Shown here piece by piece: positions 33,900 through 45,790 of a stretch of DNA of 64,000 bases (position 1 is the stretch's first letter; each line of letters starts with the position of its first letter). The notes under the pieces were generated by a model that did no database searches, was not told the DNA's origin, and saw nothing but the letters and a program-made list of their open reading frames with translations. A program made the translations under genes and the position numbers. This DNA is from Okapia johnstoni (taxonomy: Eukaryota > Chordata > Mammalia > Artiodactyla > Giraffidae): positions 95,319,628 through 95,383,627 of the forward strand of contig CM044309.1 in NCBI GenBank assembly GCA_024291935.2, written 5' to 3'.

Positions 33900-34554
33900 A
33901 TATATCAAGAAACCCAATCTTGATACAGTTTTCCTACATTGGTTGACTCTCAGGTTTGGTACATAAACAAAATGTTCAATTCTATCTAGAGATGCAGACT
34001 GGGAATACAACACAATGGGGTAGGACTAAGGAAAAAATCTACAAATTGAAGTTTGAGTGGCCTATTCTATTCTAGGCTGTTGCCTAGCATATATTAAAGA
34101 CTCAGTAAATGTCAGTTCTTAACATTAGCAGGAGTAGCATTACCTTAATGTTTTTAGCTCACTGATATTGTTAAAAAACAAGATGGTTGGAGTGACTTGA
34201 CATTTAGGACTGTCTACTCAGGCTCAGAATAATTATATCACTTCAGGTAAAGTGGTCCTTGATTGTGACCTCTCCTTCAGTTTTTTCACTTATTAAGTTG
34301 ACTCTTTCTCTGTGACCTTCCAAATCCCCTTTGTACAACAAAGTGACATATGAGAAAAGGCAGGGGGGAAGGGGAACATTTGGCTGCAGGATGAAGTCAC
34401 CCTACATTTAGAGAGATGGTAGGCTCCTGACTCCCAATCAAGTCCCTCAAATTTGGGTCATCTGGAAACTGATTGAACTAAATTAGGAAAGTGGAATAAA
34501 GGAATAGGATTTAGTAATTGATTCAAAGTTATATGAGCAATATTATAACAACAT
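33900..34554. other. Intergenic stretch with nothing firm
   Basis: A phrase near 34085-34118 (GCATATATTAAAGACTCAGT) could be the tail of an old L2 or MIR. Nothing else is recognisable. Confidence 0.4.
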
Positions 34555-34790
34555 AACACTTCCAATGACTTCATGTTTTTTATAGGTCAGGCACACTACT
34601 GGACATTTCATGTGTTTTCTGATTTACTCCTCTAAACAGCTCTATTAAGCAAATGTTAGTCATATATGAAAAGTAAGGACACATGTTCGGAAAGGATAAA
34701 CTATTTGATATACAGCTCATAGGCAGAAGAACTAGGATTCAACCTAAGGCTTTAATCTAAGTCCATCCTCCAACCATCATATTCTCCTGC
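34555..34790 (-). repeat. MIR SINE (reverse)
   Basis: Reverse-complement MIR order: GTCAGGCACACTACTGGACA, then TCTGATTTACTCCTCTAAAC and GCAGAAGAACTAGGATTCAA. Confidence 0.8.
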
Positions 34791-34799
34791 TAACAAAGT

Positions 34800-35769
34800 T
34801 AATTTCTTAGATCAATCATTTGAAGTCATGTAGGAAATCCTGGTGAACTGGCTGCTTTTTCCGTAAGTGACTAGGATGTGCTGGAGGGGAAAATGAACAA
34901 CTAAGGATTGTGCATTATGGCTATTGCTATATTGTTGTTGTGAATGAACCACTGGGAAGAATGAGCAGAAGGAACTTGCTCTGTGAACTTGGGGCATCCT
35001 CTAGTTCCTCCAACTTCAGTTTTGTCATCTGTATATAGAGTGATAATCTCATCTTCAGAACATTATTGAAAAAATCATATGTAAAGAATGTGAAAACACT
35101 TTGCACCTTGTAAACCCTGAAGAAAAATACACAAATCAGCTATTATGATGCAATTACTAAATCCAACTTCTAGCCTGGCAATGATACCTTAAAATCTGGC
35201 CTCAGTCAAGCTTTCAAGTCACATTTTTCTTTGCTGTTCTGCTCATTGAGCATTGTGAATCCTTGCTTTTCCACATAAACAGCTATGCTTTTCCATCTTT
35301 GCCTTTTTGCTTGTGCAATTTCTTCACAGAGATTGCCATTTCATGCTCAACACAATCTATTAAAATCCTGTCTTTAAAGGTCACGTTCAAACTTCACTGC
35401 CTTCATTAAGCTTTCGTGATCACAACAGTCCTATGTGATGGTTTTCATCTGACTTCCTGTGGCTCTCTTACTTTCTATACTCCATACTTCTTATAAGATT
35501 TTATGTCTTATCCACTTACTAGATTCAGCATTCCTTGAGGGTAGAGATAATAAGCAATATGTCTTTGAAAAAACCATGAAGTCATGAAATATTTCTCGAA
35601 TAAAAGTCCTATGTTTTTAAATGATTAACATATCGAGTTATGGACATTTTGGGAAATACAGAGGGATGAAAGAAAACTATGTTTAATACAATGACTTGTC
35701 TTTTGGGCTCCAGACTCTTCCCTGTCTTTTTCATTTGCACCTTTGCATTCTGTACAACTGGATTTATAT
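34800..35769. other. Intergenic stretch, possible old repeat pieces
   Basis: A MIR-like phrase at about 35010-35060 (CAGTTTTGTCATCTGTATAT) and an L2- or MIR-like tail at 35400-35560 are plausible but weak. No gene is seen. Confidence 0.4.
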
Positions 35770-35937
35770 CTTTCTTTAAAGTCTTTATTGAATTTGTTGC
35801 AATATTGTTTCTGGTTTATGTTTTGGGGCTTTGGCCACGAGGCATGTGGGATTTTATCTCCCTGACTAAGGATAGAACCTACACTCCCTATAATAGAAGG
35901 CAAAGTCTTAATCACTGGACTACCAGGAAGGCCCCTG
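35770..35937 (-). repeat. CHR-type SINE (reverse)
   Basis: Reverse CHR SINE: GTCTTTATTGAATTTGTTGC, GGGGCTTTGGCCACGAGGCA, ending CTGGACTACCAGGAAGGCCC. Confidence 0.9.
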
Positions 35938-37365
35938 AATTTATATCTTGATCTCTTAAATCGTCAACATTTCATAAACATGTTTCCATGTGACAAGGTG
36001 GTCTCTATAATAACTTTTAATAATTTCATAGTATGCTGAACAAACATTCAAACATTGGCAAATTTTGATTTACATACTGATGTCGCATGTCGTCCTCAAA
36101 CAACATTCTTTTGTGTTCTTTCTGATTCCTCAAACCAGTTTTACTCCACAATTCATGTTCTTCTCAACTACTAATATGGTTTCACCATAACATACTCTTT
36201 GAAATACATGAAAATTTCTAGCTCTCCAGAGATGTTGTTTATTCAGCCATCTCTGATCCTTCTCCTCAATTAACATGTCTAATGAGAAAAGCTGCAACTC
36301 CCCCAACTCCAAGCTCTGCCAGAATAGTTGTGGTAAATTGTACCCTCCTTGTGAATGGACTTAGACCACCACCAAGCTCTCACTTCAGGCCAGATGGCAT
36401 TCATATAGTTTGGCAGGAAGTTCTTTACTTGTTCTTATGAGTTTGTCTTAAAAGCAATTCAGATTATTAAAACCAGCTGGGATGGGATGCCATGTCAAAT
36501 TTATTCATTTCTTTTCCAACATGAATGGCCATGTTAAACCAACTCTAAGGAAAGAAAGAAGTTTAAAGCCAAAGGCCCTTAAGGCTATGTGTCTGATGAG
36601 AAAATATAATCCAATCTCCCTAGATCATCACTAGGGTGGTCATCTTCTTTTCTAAATCCTTACAATATTTATTATAATATTTACTATCTATACTTTTCAC
36701 ATAGTTTGCCTATCACATATCTTATTATATTGATGATGTAGTGTGATATATTTGTGGCTTGTTTTAACTAATCCCCTTGGTGGACAATGGACAATGCCTG
36801 AAATGGTATGCTCCTCCACAATGCTTTTCCCCAGTGTGGTACTCCAGCAATGAGTAGTGGTTGACTTTAGAAGTATTAGAATCCCTGGAGTAGTGGAGTT
36901 ATTTCCACCTCATAATCTTGAAAATGTAAGTTGTACATGGATTTTCTTAAAGGCAATCTAACTGTTGCCAATATGACAAACCCTGCAAATAGCCTTAGTC
37001 TAAGTGTGTGCAAGCTAGTTGCCTTTGTAATTTTAACCATGTCACCTCTATTTAATGACTGTGAAAGCCAGAATTTGTATGCAGAAACTTTGTTTCTTCG
37101 TACAAACGTACACAAATGGGATGGTACTGGTGTAATTCTGGCCCCCAGCTCAGAAAACATACACGAATACTGCTTCTTGGGTGATCTCTTCACCAGTGAC
37201 AAGGATGAGTATGTAAGAATTCTCTTGGTATCCCTAGAGCATTTTTATGTTTTATGCTGTTGGTGTTTTGTTCATGTATTTCTTCCACTATGGACAAAGC
37301 TCTACGATGTTCCCTGCATAAGATATACATATACCTGAGTAACTACAATGCAAGGTATATAAGCA
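35938..37365. other. Intergenic stretch with an unexplained 135-codon frame
   Basis: No named repeat is evident. An ATG-initiated frame of 135 codons lies at 36931-37338 outside any recognised repeat. I see no known domain, promoter or splice context, so I do not call it a gene. Confidence 0.4.
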
Positions 37366-37516
37366 ATGTTGTTGTTCAGTCACTTGGTTGTGTCCAACTC
37401 TTTGCAACCCTGTGGACTGCAGAATGCCAGTCTTTCCTATCCTTCACTGTCTCCCAGAGTTTGCTCAAACTCATGTCCATTAAGTCGATGATACCATCCA
37501 ACCATCTCATCCTCTA
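37366..37516 (-). repeat. BovB LINE 3' fragment (reverse)
   Basis: Reverse BovB end: TTGTTCAGTCACTTGGTTGT, TGCCAGTCTTTCCTATCCTT, CTCATGTCCATTAAGTCGAT and CCATCTCATCCTC. Confidence 0.92.
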
Positions 37517-38464
37517 AAGATATATGCATAAGGCAATGTAGGAATTCCAGAGAAGAGTTTACGTCCAACTAGGAGAACCAGGGAGTCAGGCTGGGTCAGA
37601 GGAAGAATATAAAGTCAGTACTAAGGAAAAGATGAATGGATCTTTTTTCAGTTAATGTTTGTAAAGACAATCTCTGAAAATACAATAAATAATAACTAAG
37701 CCAGTTTCATATAGAAAACTACTAGATAAATACATAATTGATGAAGAAAATGAAATAGTGTGAGGTCAAGGAATTTTCATGTTTAGATGGAGCAAATTAA
37801 GCCACAGCAGGCCAAGACTTTCATGTTTTTCAAGACATTAGAGAGCTATAAAGGCAACTAGGATGAAATGAACTCAAGTTCTAGGGAGGGAAATGTGTTC
37901 TGAGGTGAGCTTACGATGGCCAGTATTTTTTCTCTAGGGACATTTCCAAGTCCTGGCCACATGTTGATCAACCTTAGCCCAGGCAGAGGGTCAATCCAAT
38001 GGGAAAGAGAAACCAGCCAACTTTAGCTCTCACACAGAACTGAAGTGACACAAAGAAAACCCGAGGAGCCCTAAACACACACCCAACTTCGCCTGGAAGG
38101 AAATTTCTGGAGTTCTGGTGCTGTACAGGAAGATGCAGAACTAGGTCAAAACTTCTAGAAAGCAGGAAAAAGTTCTCACAACCTCAAGACTTGGCAGATG
38201 AAAACAATTGCTTCAAATACATGACTGCTCACTCCCTTAGGACATTTGCAAACTTTGAAGTTTTATGAGTTGGAAGGATAGTTACATGGAAAATGGCTAA
38301 ACGGAAGAGCTGAATTTTCTCTGGACTTCAAGGTTGAGGACACAAAGAATAAGCTCTCAAGCCAAAGCCTGGGAGAGCCTGCCCTAGGAAGAGAGACCCT
38401 AGCCAAGCTTTATCCATGACTGAGTTGAGTCATGACTGAATTCATTCTATCTGCATAACAGAAA
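37517..38464. other. Intergenic stretch, possibly 5' part of the HAL1 remnant
   Basis: No gene is seen. The 3' half may belong to the 5' region of the LINE remnant that follows, but I cannot show it. Confidence 0.35.
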
Positions 38465-38802
38465 ATGAGGACACATGCTCTAATGGAAGATAAAATTATA
38501 TCCAGCCACTATAGTACATTATTTAATACACAGAACAGTGCATTTAGTCAAAAATTCCTAGACTTGAGAAAAATACAGCACCATATGCTTTATAACCAAC
38601 AGAATAAAATGGAGAATAGAAATGGACCTGCTGATCCAGATTTTTGAGCTAGCAAGCAAATAACTATAATCAATGTGTTAAATAAAATATAGGAAAAGTG
38701 AACAAAATAGATGAAAGGATGAAGATTTTCACCGCAGTACTAGGATCTATTTTGTTTTTTAACCTATGGTTACAAAAGGGAGAAGGTTAGAGAGAAGGAT
38801 AA

Positions 38803-39022
38803 ATTAGAAGGTTGGGATTAACATATATACACTACATAATCAACAAAGACCTACTGTATAGCACAGGGAACTCTACTCAATATTTTGTAATAACCTGTAT
38901 TGGAAAAGAATCTGAAAAAGAATAGATATATGTATATGTATAACTAAACCATTTTTCTCTACACCTGAAACTAATACAACATTGTAAATCAACTATTCCA
39001 ATATAAAATAAAACTTTAAAAA
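38803..39022 (+). repeat. L1 LINE 3' end
   Basis: Sense L1 end: AAAGACCTACTGTATAGCAC, ACACCTGAAACTAATACAAC, ATTGTAAATCAACTATTCCA, ending ATAAAATAAAACTTTAAAAA. It lies inside the HAL1 remnant. Confidence 0.9.
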
Positions 39023-39462
39023 GAATCGAAGGGTTACTCTAAAACTAAAACAAATTAATACCTTACATTAAGAACTCAGTCAATGGAGTTGACTGAAAAT
39101 TAGACACAGCAGAACACAAGATTAATAAACTTGAAGAAAGGTTAATAGAAAACATTCAAAAGGAAGCATAAAGAGAAAAACGAATAGGAAGAACAAAGAG
39201 AAAGAGACTTCTGGTCAGCGCTTACAATGTTTAACATATGCATCACTAAGTTCTAGAAAGAAAGAAGAGAGACGACGTAAAAGCCATATGTTAAGGTATA
39301 TTGGCCAAGAATTTTCCAAAACTGTTAAAGAACATCAACCCACAGTTACAAGAAGCTCAGCAAACCCCAAGCAGGATAGATACAAAGCAAACCACACAGT
39401 ACATTAGAGTAGAATTCCTGAAAACCAAAAATAAATATTTTTTCATTGTATGCTTTTCTTTT

Positions 39463-39680
39463 CTTTTTAAATTGAAGTATAATTTATAATGTTGCATTAG
39501 TTTCAGCAAAGTGATTCAGTTATACACATATATATATTCTTTTTTACACTATTTTCTATTATGGTTTATCACAGAATATTGAATATAGTTCAGATCCTTT
39601 TGCCTTGTAGGATATTTTAAAATATCGAATATAGTTCCCTGTGCTATATAATAAGTCCTGTTGGTTATTTTATACAAAAA
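39463..39680 (-). repeat. L1 LINE 3' end (reverse)
   Basis: Reverse L1: TTAAATTGAAGTATAATTTA, TTCAGCAAAGTGATTCAGTT, AGTTCCCTGTGCTATATAAT. It is inserted in the HAL1 remnant. Confidence 0.9.
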
Positions 39681-40121
39681 ATCCAAAAAACAGTTAGAGA
39701 TGAAAGTTATATTGTTTTCAAAGGAGCAACAATGACATTTTCAACTCAGTTCTCAACAGAAATGATAAAAGCCAAAAGAATTTATAATAACATTTTTAAG
39801 CACTGAAAGAAAATAAAATCCAACTCAGATTTCTATATCTGATAAAAAAAAATTCTCTCAAAATTGAAAGTAACAGTAGAGAATTACAAACTAGTAAAAA
39901 CTGAAGAAGTTTATCAGCAGTAGGCCTACACTAAAAGAAATGCCAAAGAGAGATTTTCAGGAAAAAGAAGATGATCACAGTTGGAAACATGGAGAAAGCA
40001 AGCAATGAAGGAGACAGAACTATAAATAAACATTGACCATACAAAAATAATCGGGAATTATTGTGAAATTTAAAATGTAGAGATAATTGAAATGTATAAC
40101 AAGAATAATTAGAAAGACAGG

Positions 40122-40275
40122 TGGTAGTGGTTTAGCCGCTCAGTCATGTCTGACTCTTTGTGACCCCATGGACTGTAGCCTGCCAGGCTCTTCTGTCCGT
40201 GGAGTTCTCCAGGCAAGACTACTGGAGTGATTTGACATATCCTTCTCCAGGGGATCTTCCCGACCCAGTGATGGA
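40122..40275 (-). repeat. Bov-tA SINE, partial (reverse)
   Basis: Reverse Bov-A core from GCCGCTCAGTCATGTCTGAC to GGGATCTTCCCGACCCAGTG. The tRNA-like head is missing. Confidence 0.9.
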
Positions 40276-40398
40276 GGAGAGTTCAATGTTTTAAGCTTCT
40301 AGCAGTATTAGGAACGAGATAAAAAATAACTGTAATAAGTCATGTCAAGTTGTTATCTCTAAGTTAACCATTAAACTACTACTGCTAATAATAACAAC

Positions 40399-40838
40399 AG
40401 GCTTAGCAGGTGGCACTAGTGATAAAGAAAGTGAAAGTGAAAGTGTTAGTCACTCAGTCGTGTCCGACTCTTTGTGACCCCATGGACTGTAACCCACCAG
40501 GCTCCTCTGTCCATGGAATTCTCCAGGCAAGAATACTGGAGTGGGTTGCCATTTCCTTCTCCAGGGGATCTTCGCAACCCTGGGATCAAACCCAGGTCTC
40601 TCACATTGCAGGGAGATCGTTTACTGACTGAGCCACCAGGGAAGACTGGTGATAAAGAGTCCTCCTGGTGATGCAGGAGACGCAAGATTCAGTCCCTGGA
40701 TCAGGATGATCCCCTGGAGGGGGGCATGGCAACCCACTCAGGTATTCTTGTCTGGAGAATCCCATGGACAGAGAAGCCTGGCAGGCTACCATCCATAGGA
40801 TCGCAAACAGTCAGACACAGCTGGAGGGACTTAGCATG
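40399..40838 (+). repeat. Bov-tA SINE split by another Bov-tA
   Basis: The head (GGCTTAGCAGGTGGCACTAG) lies at about 40400-40426. After an inserted reverse copy, the body resumes at about 40645 (GTGATAAAGAGTCCTCCTGG) and runs to CAGACACAGCTGGAGGGACT. Confidence 0.92.
40427..40644 (-). repeat. Bov-tA SINE (reverse) nested inside a Bov-tA
   Basis: Reverse Bov-tA starting with (GTGAAA)n and GTTAGTCACTCAGTCGTGTC and ending CTGAGCCACCAGGGAAGACT. The imperfect direct repeat CTAGTGATAAAG and CTGGTGATAAAG at its borders marks the target duplication in the host SINE. Confidence 0.95.
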
Positions 40839-41086
40839 CACTAATAATAAATGTAGTACGGCAGAAACAAACATAACATTGTAAAGCAATCATGCTTCAA
40901 CTAAAAATAAATAAAATTTTAAAAATAAATGTAAAATTAACAAATAAATAGGAGGAAAGTAGAATAATGAAAATAATTCTATAAAAAGCAAGAAAGAGAA
41001 AAGAAAATGCAAAACAGACCAAATTAAAAGCAAATAAGATGAAAGATATAAAACTAAATATATTAGTAAGCTCAGTAAAGATAAAT

Positions 41087-41300
41087 GGGGCTTCTCAGGT
41101 GGCACAGAGATAAAGAATCCATCTGCCAATACAGGAGACACAGGAGATGTGGGTTCAATCCCTGGTTTGGGAAGATCCCCTGGAGGAGGGCATGGCAACC
41201 CACTCCAGTATTCTTGCCTGAAAAGTTCCATGGACAGAGGAGCCTGGTGGGCTGCAGTCCATGGGGTCACAAAGAGTCAGACATGCCTGAGCACGCATAC
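41087..41300 (+). repeat. Bov-tA SINE
   Basis: The head GGGGCTTCTCAGGTGGCACA runs to AGTCAGACATGCCTGAGCAC. Confidence 0.94.
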
Positions 41301-41654
41301 AGCTAAAAATAAATGGACTAAATATTCCAAATAAAAGAACAAGATTGTCAGACTGGTTTAAAAACAGCTCATTATATGATCCTAACAGAAGACAAAATTT
41401 AAATACAAGGACACACCAAAAGAAAGCTGATGTAGCTACCATGCCAGTAAGTATGGTAAAAATTTAAAAATATATATATAAACAAAGTTCATGAAAATGA
41501 GTATGACTTCTTCCTACTTTAAAAGCCTAGCATTTCTAGGCTGATAATACTTCTGCATACTGTTTTACATATTATAAATCAGTTGTAAGTAATCAATATT
41601 TTAAGAAATTTAAGAAATTATTGGACACGAAAGGAAAAAGAAAAAGCAGATAAA

Positions 41655-41730
41655 TAGGCAAATGGACATGATAGACGATAGATAAAAAGATTGATAGGTA
41701 GATGATATACAGATAGCAAATAAATAAGAG
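41655..41730. repeat. Degenerate GATA-type repeat
   Basis: Loose GATA and AAATA steps (GATAGACGATAGATAAAAAG and following). Confidence 0.7.
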
Positions 41731-42839
41731 ACAAATCTTCTTGCCTATTTGTTATACACTCTCCCAGAATTAATATCTTTGGCTTGAATTTCTACCATAC
41801 TTCTTAGATTTATAGGCGCTCCCTCACAGTATTGTTCCTTTAAACGTGGTTCATAATCTCCAGGCAGGCTGCCCTTCACAGCCCTCAGTCTCCACCCCCA
41901 CACAAACACACAACTCTCTCAGTAATCTTCAGAAGAAAAGAGACAATATGGTTCCAAAAGTCCTAAAACCACTGAGGGATAGGGAGTAAAGTCAGACTAG
42001 AAGCAGGATGATGTATTCTAAGAATTAAAAAAAAAATAAATAGATGCTTTCTCTGCTGAAGGAAAATATATAAAAGTAGTATTGTTATCCGAAAGCAGAA
42101 AAAAAATAAAACGTCCTGTTTGGGGATAAAAAGTGAAGGAATTTGTCTGGTATATATCACTATGGATGTCAATTAAGTCTCAGATTCAGGTTTGACTCTT
42201 TAAAATGCTAGCGAACGCAAACCAAGTGGATTTTAAGACATGAGTAGTTAATGGATGAAGCAGAGAGTGTTAATAAATTCCAAAGGGCTTGTTCCATCAA
42301 GAAAGACTCAGCTAATCTGCTGAAGCCTAACTCACAGGACCTCCTAAGACACATTCTGTTCGTGTTTGTGTTCCACACCAATTACAGATTTCTGAAGGGC
42401 CATCAGAGCAAAACTATGCCCTTAATATGTAAGCCGACACTGCTGTAACTAAGATTGCAGTTGGACTGGGACAAATCTCTATGATCTTGATATATGAAAA
42501 TCCAGATAGATGGTTTCCATAGAAATGAATAAAAACATTTCCAAATTACTTATTCAAGATTAATCCACTGCAGCTCTGCAAAGCAAATACATTTGATGAG
42601 GCTCAGTAAAGCAGCCAATGAAAAATAAACTACAATTGTCCAATAAGATAGTTCCCTTCACTGACAAAAAAAATCCATGCACAGTTAAAATATGCTTTTA
42701 GGCAAAGTGTTACCTTTTAATTTCAGGTGCACAAATCCATAAAATTAATAACTAGAAACACCTTAAAGATTATTGAATAGGGTTTTAAATGGATGAAAAG
42801 AGTAAATAAAGACTGTAGCCACCAATCCTCCTATCCAAA
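41731..42839. other. Intergenic stretch with nothing recognised
   Basis: No gene or named repeat is evident. Confidence 0.5.
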
Positions 42840-42955
42840 TTTTGATTCTATTCTTTCCTAGCTGGGTTAACTTGGGCAAGTTACAGTCTTCTCTCTCAGC
42901 CTTAGTTTCATTATCTGCAAAATGAGAGTGATGATTTTTCTCTCTTTAGAATGAA
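42840..42955 (+). repeat. MIR SINE fragment
   Basis: CTTGGGCAAGTTACAGTCTT and TTTCATTATCTGCAAAATGA are MIR core phrases. Confidence 0.8.
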
Positions 42956-43524
42956 AAAATTTTACACATTTCAGGTGAAGACAGCATAATGCAGAAGGGT
43001 TGTACTCAAGACCATTATTAGTAAGAGAAGGAGAAATTCAGAAGCCACATAACTCGCTTCAGTGTCCAAGTCAACCATCCTCTAACATTGCTCCATTTTC
43101 TTTACAGTTGGTATGGTTTCCATTTATACAAGTAAACTAAGCTGGAAGCCTGGGGAATTAGCCAGACTAAATGATTGGACTTCAAGTGTTCCATTGACAC
43201 AAGTCTACTCTCTTCCCTCCTCCCAAAATGTTTTGATTTCAGATATCTGGTATGAAATCCAATACTCTAAAACTTGAACTCATGGCATATGTAGCAGGAT
43301 ATTAAATCCTGTTTTTCCTATTGTCTCAGATTAGAATTTTGGCTTAGTCCTCAAAACTGAAGACATCGGTATTCAGTACCGATATGTGTTACTTTAGGTT
43401 CTCTGAGAAGCAAACACCATGATAGGTGTAGACGTGAAAAGACATGTATTGAGGAAAAAACCTATTTGGGAGATGGGGGAGGCAGTAGTGGAGACAGGAA
43501 GAACCTTGAGAATACAATTCAAGG
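42956..43524. other. Intergenic stretch with nothing firm
   Basis: No gene is seen. The segment from 43395 (TTAGGTTCTCTGAGAAGCAA) resembles an old interspersed repeat I cannot name. It appears to resume after the CHR SINE. Confidence 0.4.
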
Positions 43525-43640
43525 GGACTTCCATGGTGGTCAGTGGCTAAGACTCCAAGCTTCCAATGCAAGAGGTAGGGGTTCGATCCCTGGTCAGGGA
43601 ACGAAGATCCCACATGCCACACAGCGTGGCCAAAAAAAAA
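43525..43640 (+). repeat. CHR-type SINE
   Basis: GGGACTTCCATGGTGGTCAG, GTTCGATCCCTGGTCAGGGA, ending in a run of A. Confidence 0.9.
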
Positions 43641-43730
43641 ATGCAGTTCAAGTCTGACCATAGTGAAGGGGGAAGGGAAGAAAGGAGAGTTGGATATGGA
43701 GAATCTTAACCTCCAGTTAGCCTCTAAAGT

Positions 43731-44009
43731 GGAGAAGGCAATGGCAACCCACTCCAGTACTCTTGCCTGGAAAATCGCATGGACAGAGGAGCCTGGTAGG
43801 CTACAGTCCATGGGGTTGCAAAGAGTTGGACACGACTGAGCGACTTCACTTTCAGTTTTCACTTTCATGCATTGGAGAAGGAAATGGCAACCCACTCCAG
43901 TATTCTTGCCTGGAGAATCCCAGGGACGGAGGAGCCTGATGGGCTGCCGTCTATGGGGTTGCACAGAGTCGGACACGACTGAAGCGACTTAGCAACAGCA
44001 GCAGCAGCC
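43731..44009 (+). repeat. Bov-A2 SINE
   Basis: Two Bov-A units with the linker GACTTCACTTTCAGTTTTCA and an (AGC)n tail, close to consensus. Confidence 0.96.
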
Positions 44010-44735
44010 CCTAAAGCTTGAAGGAGATCAGTCAGAAGTTCTAAAGCCAACATCGCTCATCAGAAAAGTCCCCTACCTGAAGGGAACAGGTCTATGTTAG
44101 TATACCTGACACACTTGGTCATTTGCTGGGAGCAATCCATGAGGACCATGGCTTTGACACAGTGACCAATGCAAAGCTCAGCCACTGGGGCCGTCAGTCA
44201 GGTGAGCTCCCTACAGCAGGAGATCTGAGCAGTGTATGCGCATGGCCACCACACCATCATGTCTTCTTATGTGAGGATCAGATTACCAGAGGATTCACTG
44301 AAAAGGGAAAAAGGACCAGTAACTTATAACCTTCCAACACTTCTGAAGAAAAGACTGTAAATTTACTAGAGATTTTCAAAGGGGACTTGTAGAATTCAAG
44401 AATGCTGGGGCATTTCACTACTCTACAGACACTCATGGAAATTGGAGCCATTTGAGTAGAATCTAAGATCTCTGCTAACTACCCAAAGGTACATTCCTGC
44501 CCTAGAACACTGAGCCTTCTCTGTCCTGCTTCCAAAGCACAATCCAAAGCACCCTTGGGTTCCAAAGAACCTCATATGTGTTCCCATTGAATTAGGGACC
44601 AGGGAGCAGACAGCGCCTTCCTTTCTGCTGGTAGAGCCGGGAGGTGGGATTCTGGTTGGAGAACAATGGCATATACATTTTGGACATTCCCTCTTCACAT
44701 CAGATTTATTATTTGAGATACAGTTTGTGCAGCCT
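44010..44735. other. Intergenic stretch with nothing recognised
   Basis: No gene or named repeat is evident. Short open frames on both strands have no support. Confidence 0.45.
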
Positions 44736-44946
44736 TTGTTGTCATTTAGTCGCTAAGTCATGTCGAACTCTTTGCAACCCCACAGACTGCAGCCCACCAG
44801 GCTCCTCTGTCCATGGGATTTCCCAGGCAAGAATACTGGAGAGAGTAGTCATTTCCTTCTTCAGGAGATCTTCCTGACCCAGGGATTGAACCTGAGTCTC
44901 ATTCATTGCAGGTGTCTTCTTCACTGCTGAGCCATCAGGCAAGCCC
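44736..44946 (-). repeat. Bov-tA SINE (reverse)
   Basis: TTTAGTCGCTAAGTCATGTC to GCTGAGCCATCAGGCAAGCC. Confidence 0.94.
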
Positions 44947-44969
44947 TTAGAAAGAGCAAAGGCTACAAT

Positions 44970-45118
44970 TGTACTGTTGATTGCCTTGCTATTTGTCTGT
45001 GACCTGAAGTAGATTATTTTACTCTTCTGGACCTCTGTTTCCTCATCTATAAAAGAGAATAGTAATTTCTACTCCAAAAGTTTGTTGCCAGAGTTAAATG
45101 AGATAATGTAACAGCTTG
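44970..45118 (+). repeat. MIR SINE fragment
   Basis: CTGTTTCCTCATCTATAAAA and GTTAAATGAGATAATGTAAC are typical of MIR. Confidence 0.8.
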
Positions 45119-45424
45119 AGAAACCTCTACTAATAGTAACTATATTTCCAAGCAACGAAATAAAGTGAGTGCTCTGTAATCCTGTCCTTTGGTACATTTT
45201 GAGGAAACATAGATTTTGTAATGTTAAAAAAGCACTTTTACAGTAGATCCCTACTGGTAATACATTTTAAATATAGCAGTGTGTACATGTCTATCCCAAA
45301 CTCCCTAACTGTCCCCTCTACTCGGCTTCCCAATGATAATGGTAGATTTGCTCTCTAAGTCTCTGAGTCTGTTTCTGTTTTGCAAATAAATTTATTTGTA
45401 CCAATTTTTTTTAGATTCCACATA

Positions 45425-45598
45425 TAAGCAGGAGGAACTCTGCTCAATATTATGTAACAACCTAATTGGGAAAAGAATTTGAAAACAAATAGATATGTAT
45501 ACAAGTATAACTGAATCACTTTATTGTATAACTGAAACTAACACACCATTGTTAATCAACTATACTCCAATATAAAATAAAAAGTTTTTTTTTAAAAA
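45425..45598 (+). repeat. L1 LINE 3' end
   Basis: CTGCTCAATATTATGTAACA, TAACTGAAACTAACACACCA, AATCAACTATACTCCAATAT and a poly(A) tail. It is homologous to the copy at 38803-39022. Confidence 0.9.
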
Positions 45599-45599
45599 A

Positions 45600-45790
45600 G
45601 TGAAAGCAAAAGTCACTCAGTTGTGACTGACTCTTCGTGACCCCATGGACTATACAGTCCATGGAATTGTCCAGGCCAGAATACTGGAGTGGGTAGCCTT
45701 TCCCTTCTCCAGGGGATCTTCCAGACCCAGTGATTAAACCCAGGTCTCAAGCAAGCAGATTCTTTACCAGCTGAGCCACAAGAGAATCCC
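45600..45790 (-). repeat. Bov-tA SINE (reverse) abutting an L1 tail
   Basis: AGTCACTCAGTTGTGACTGA to GCTGAGCCACAAGAGAATCC, inserted at the A-rich end of the L1. Confidence 0.93.

Larger units (their letters stand above)
38465..41660 (+). repeat. HAL1 (half-L1) remnant, multiply interrupted
   Basis: Blocks at 38640-38690 (AACTATAATCAATGTGTTAA), 39140-39185 (AAACATTCAAAAGGAAGCAT), 39300-39385 (GCCAAGAATTTTCCAAAACT, then CAAGAAGCTCAGCAAACCCC) and 41305-41445 (CTAAATATTCCAAATAAAAG) follow the order of the ORF1-only LINE HAL1. The frame is destroyed. Two L1 tails and several SINEs are inserted. Confidence 0.7.

Noticed and set aside
43389..43976. 195-codon reverse frame
   Set aside because: Most of it is the reverse translation of a Bov-A2 and a CHR SINE, which recurs at other SINE copies in the window.
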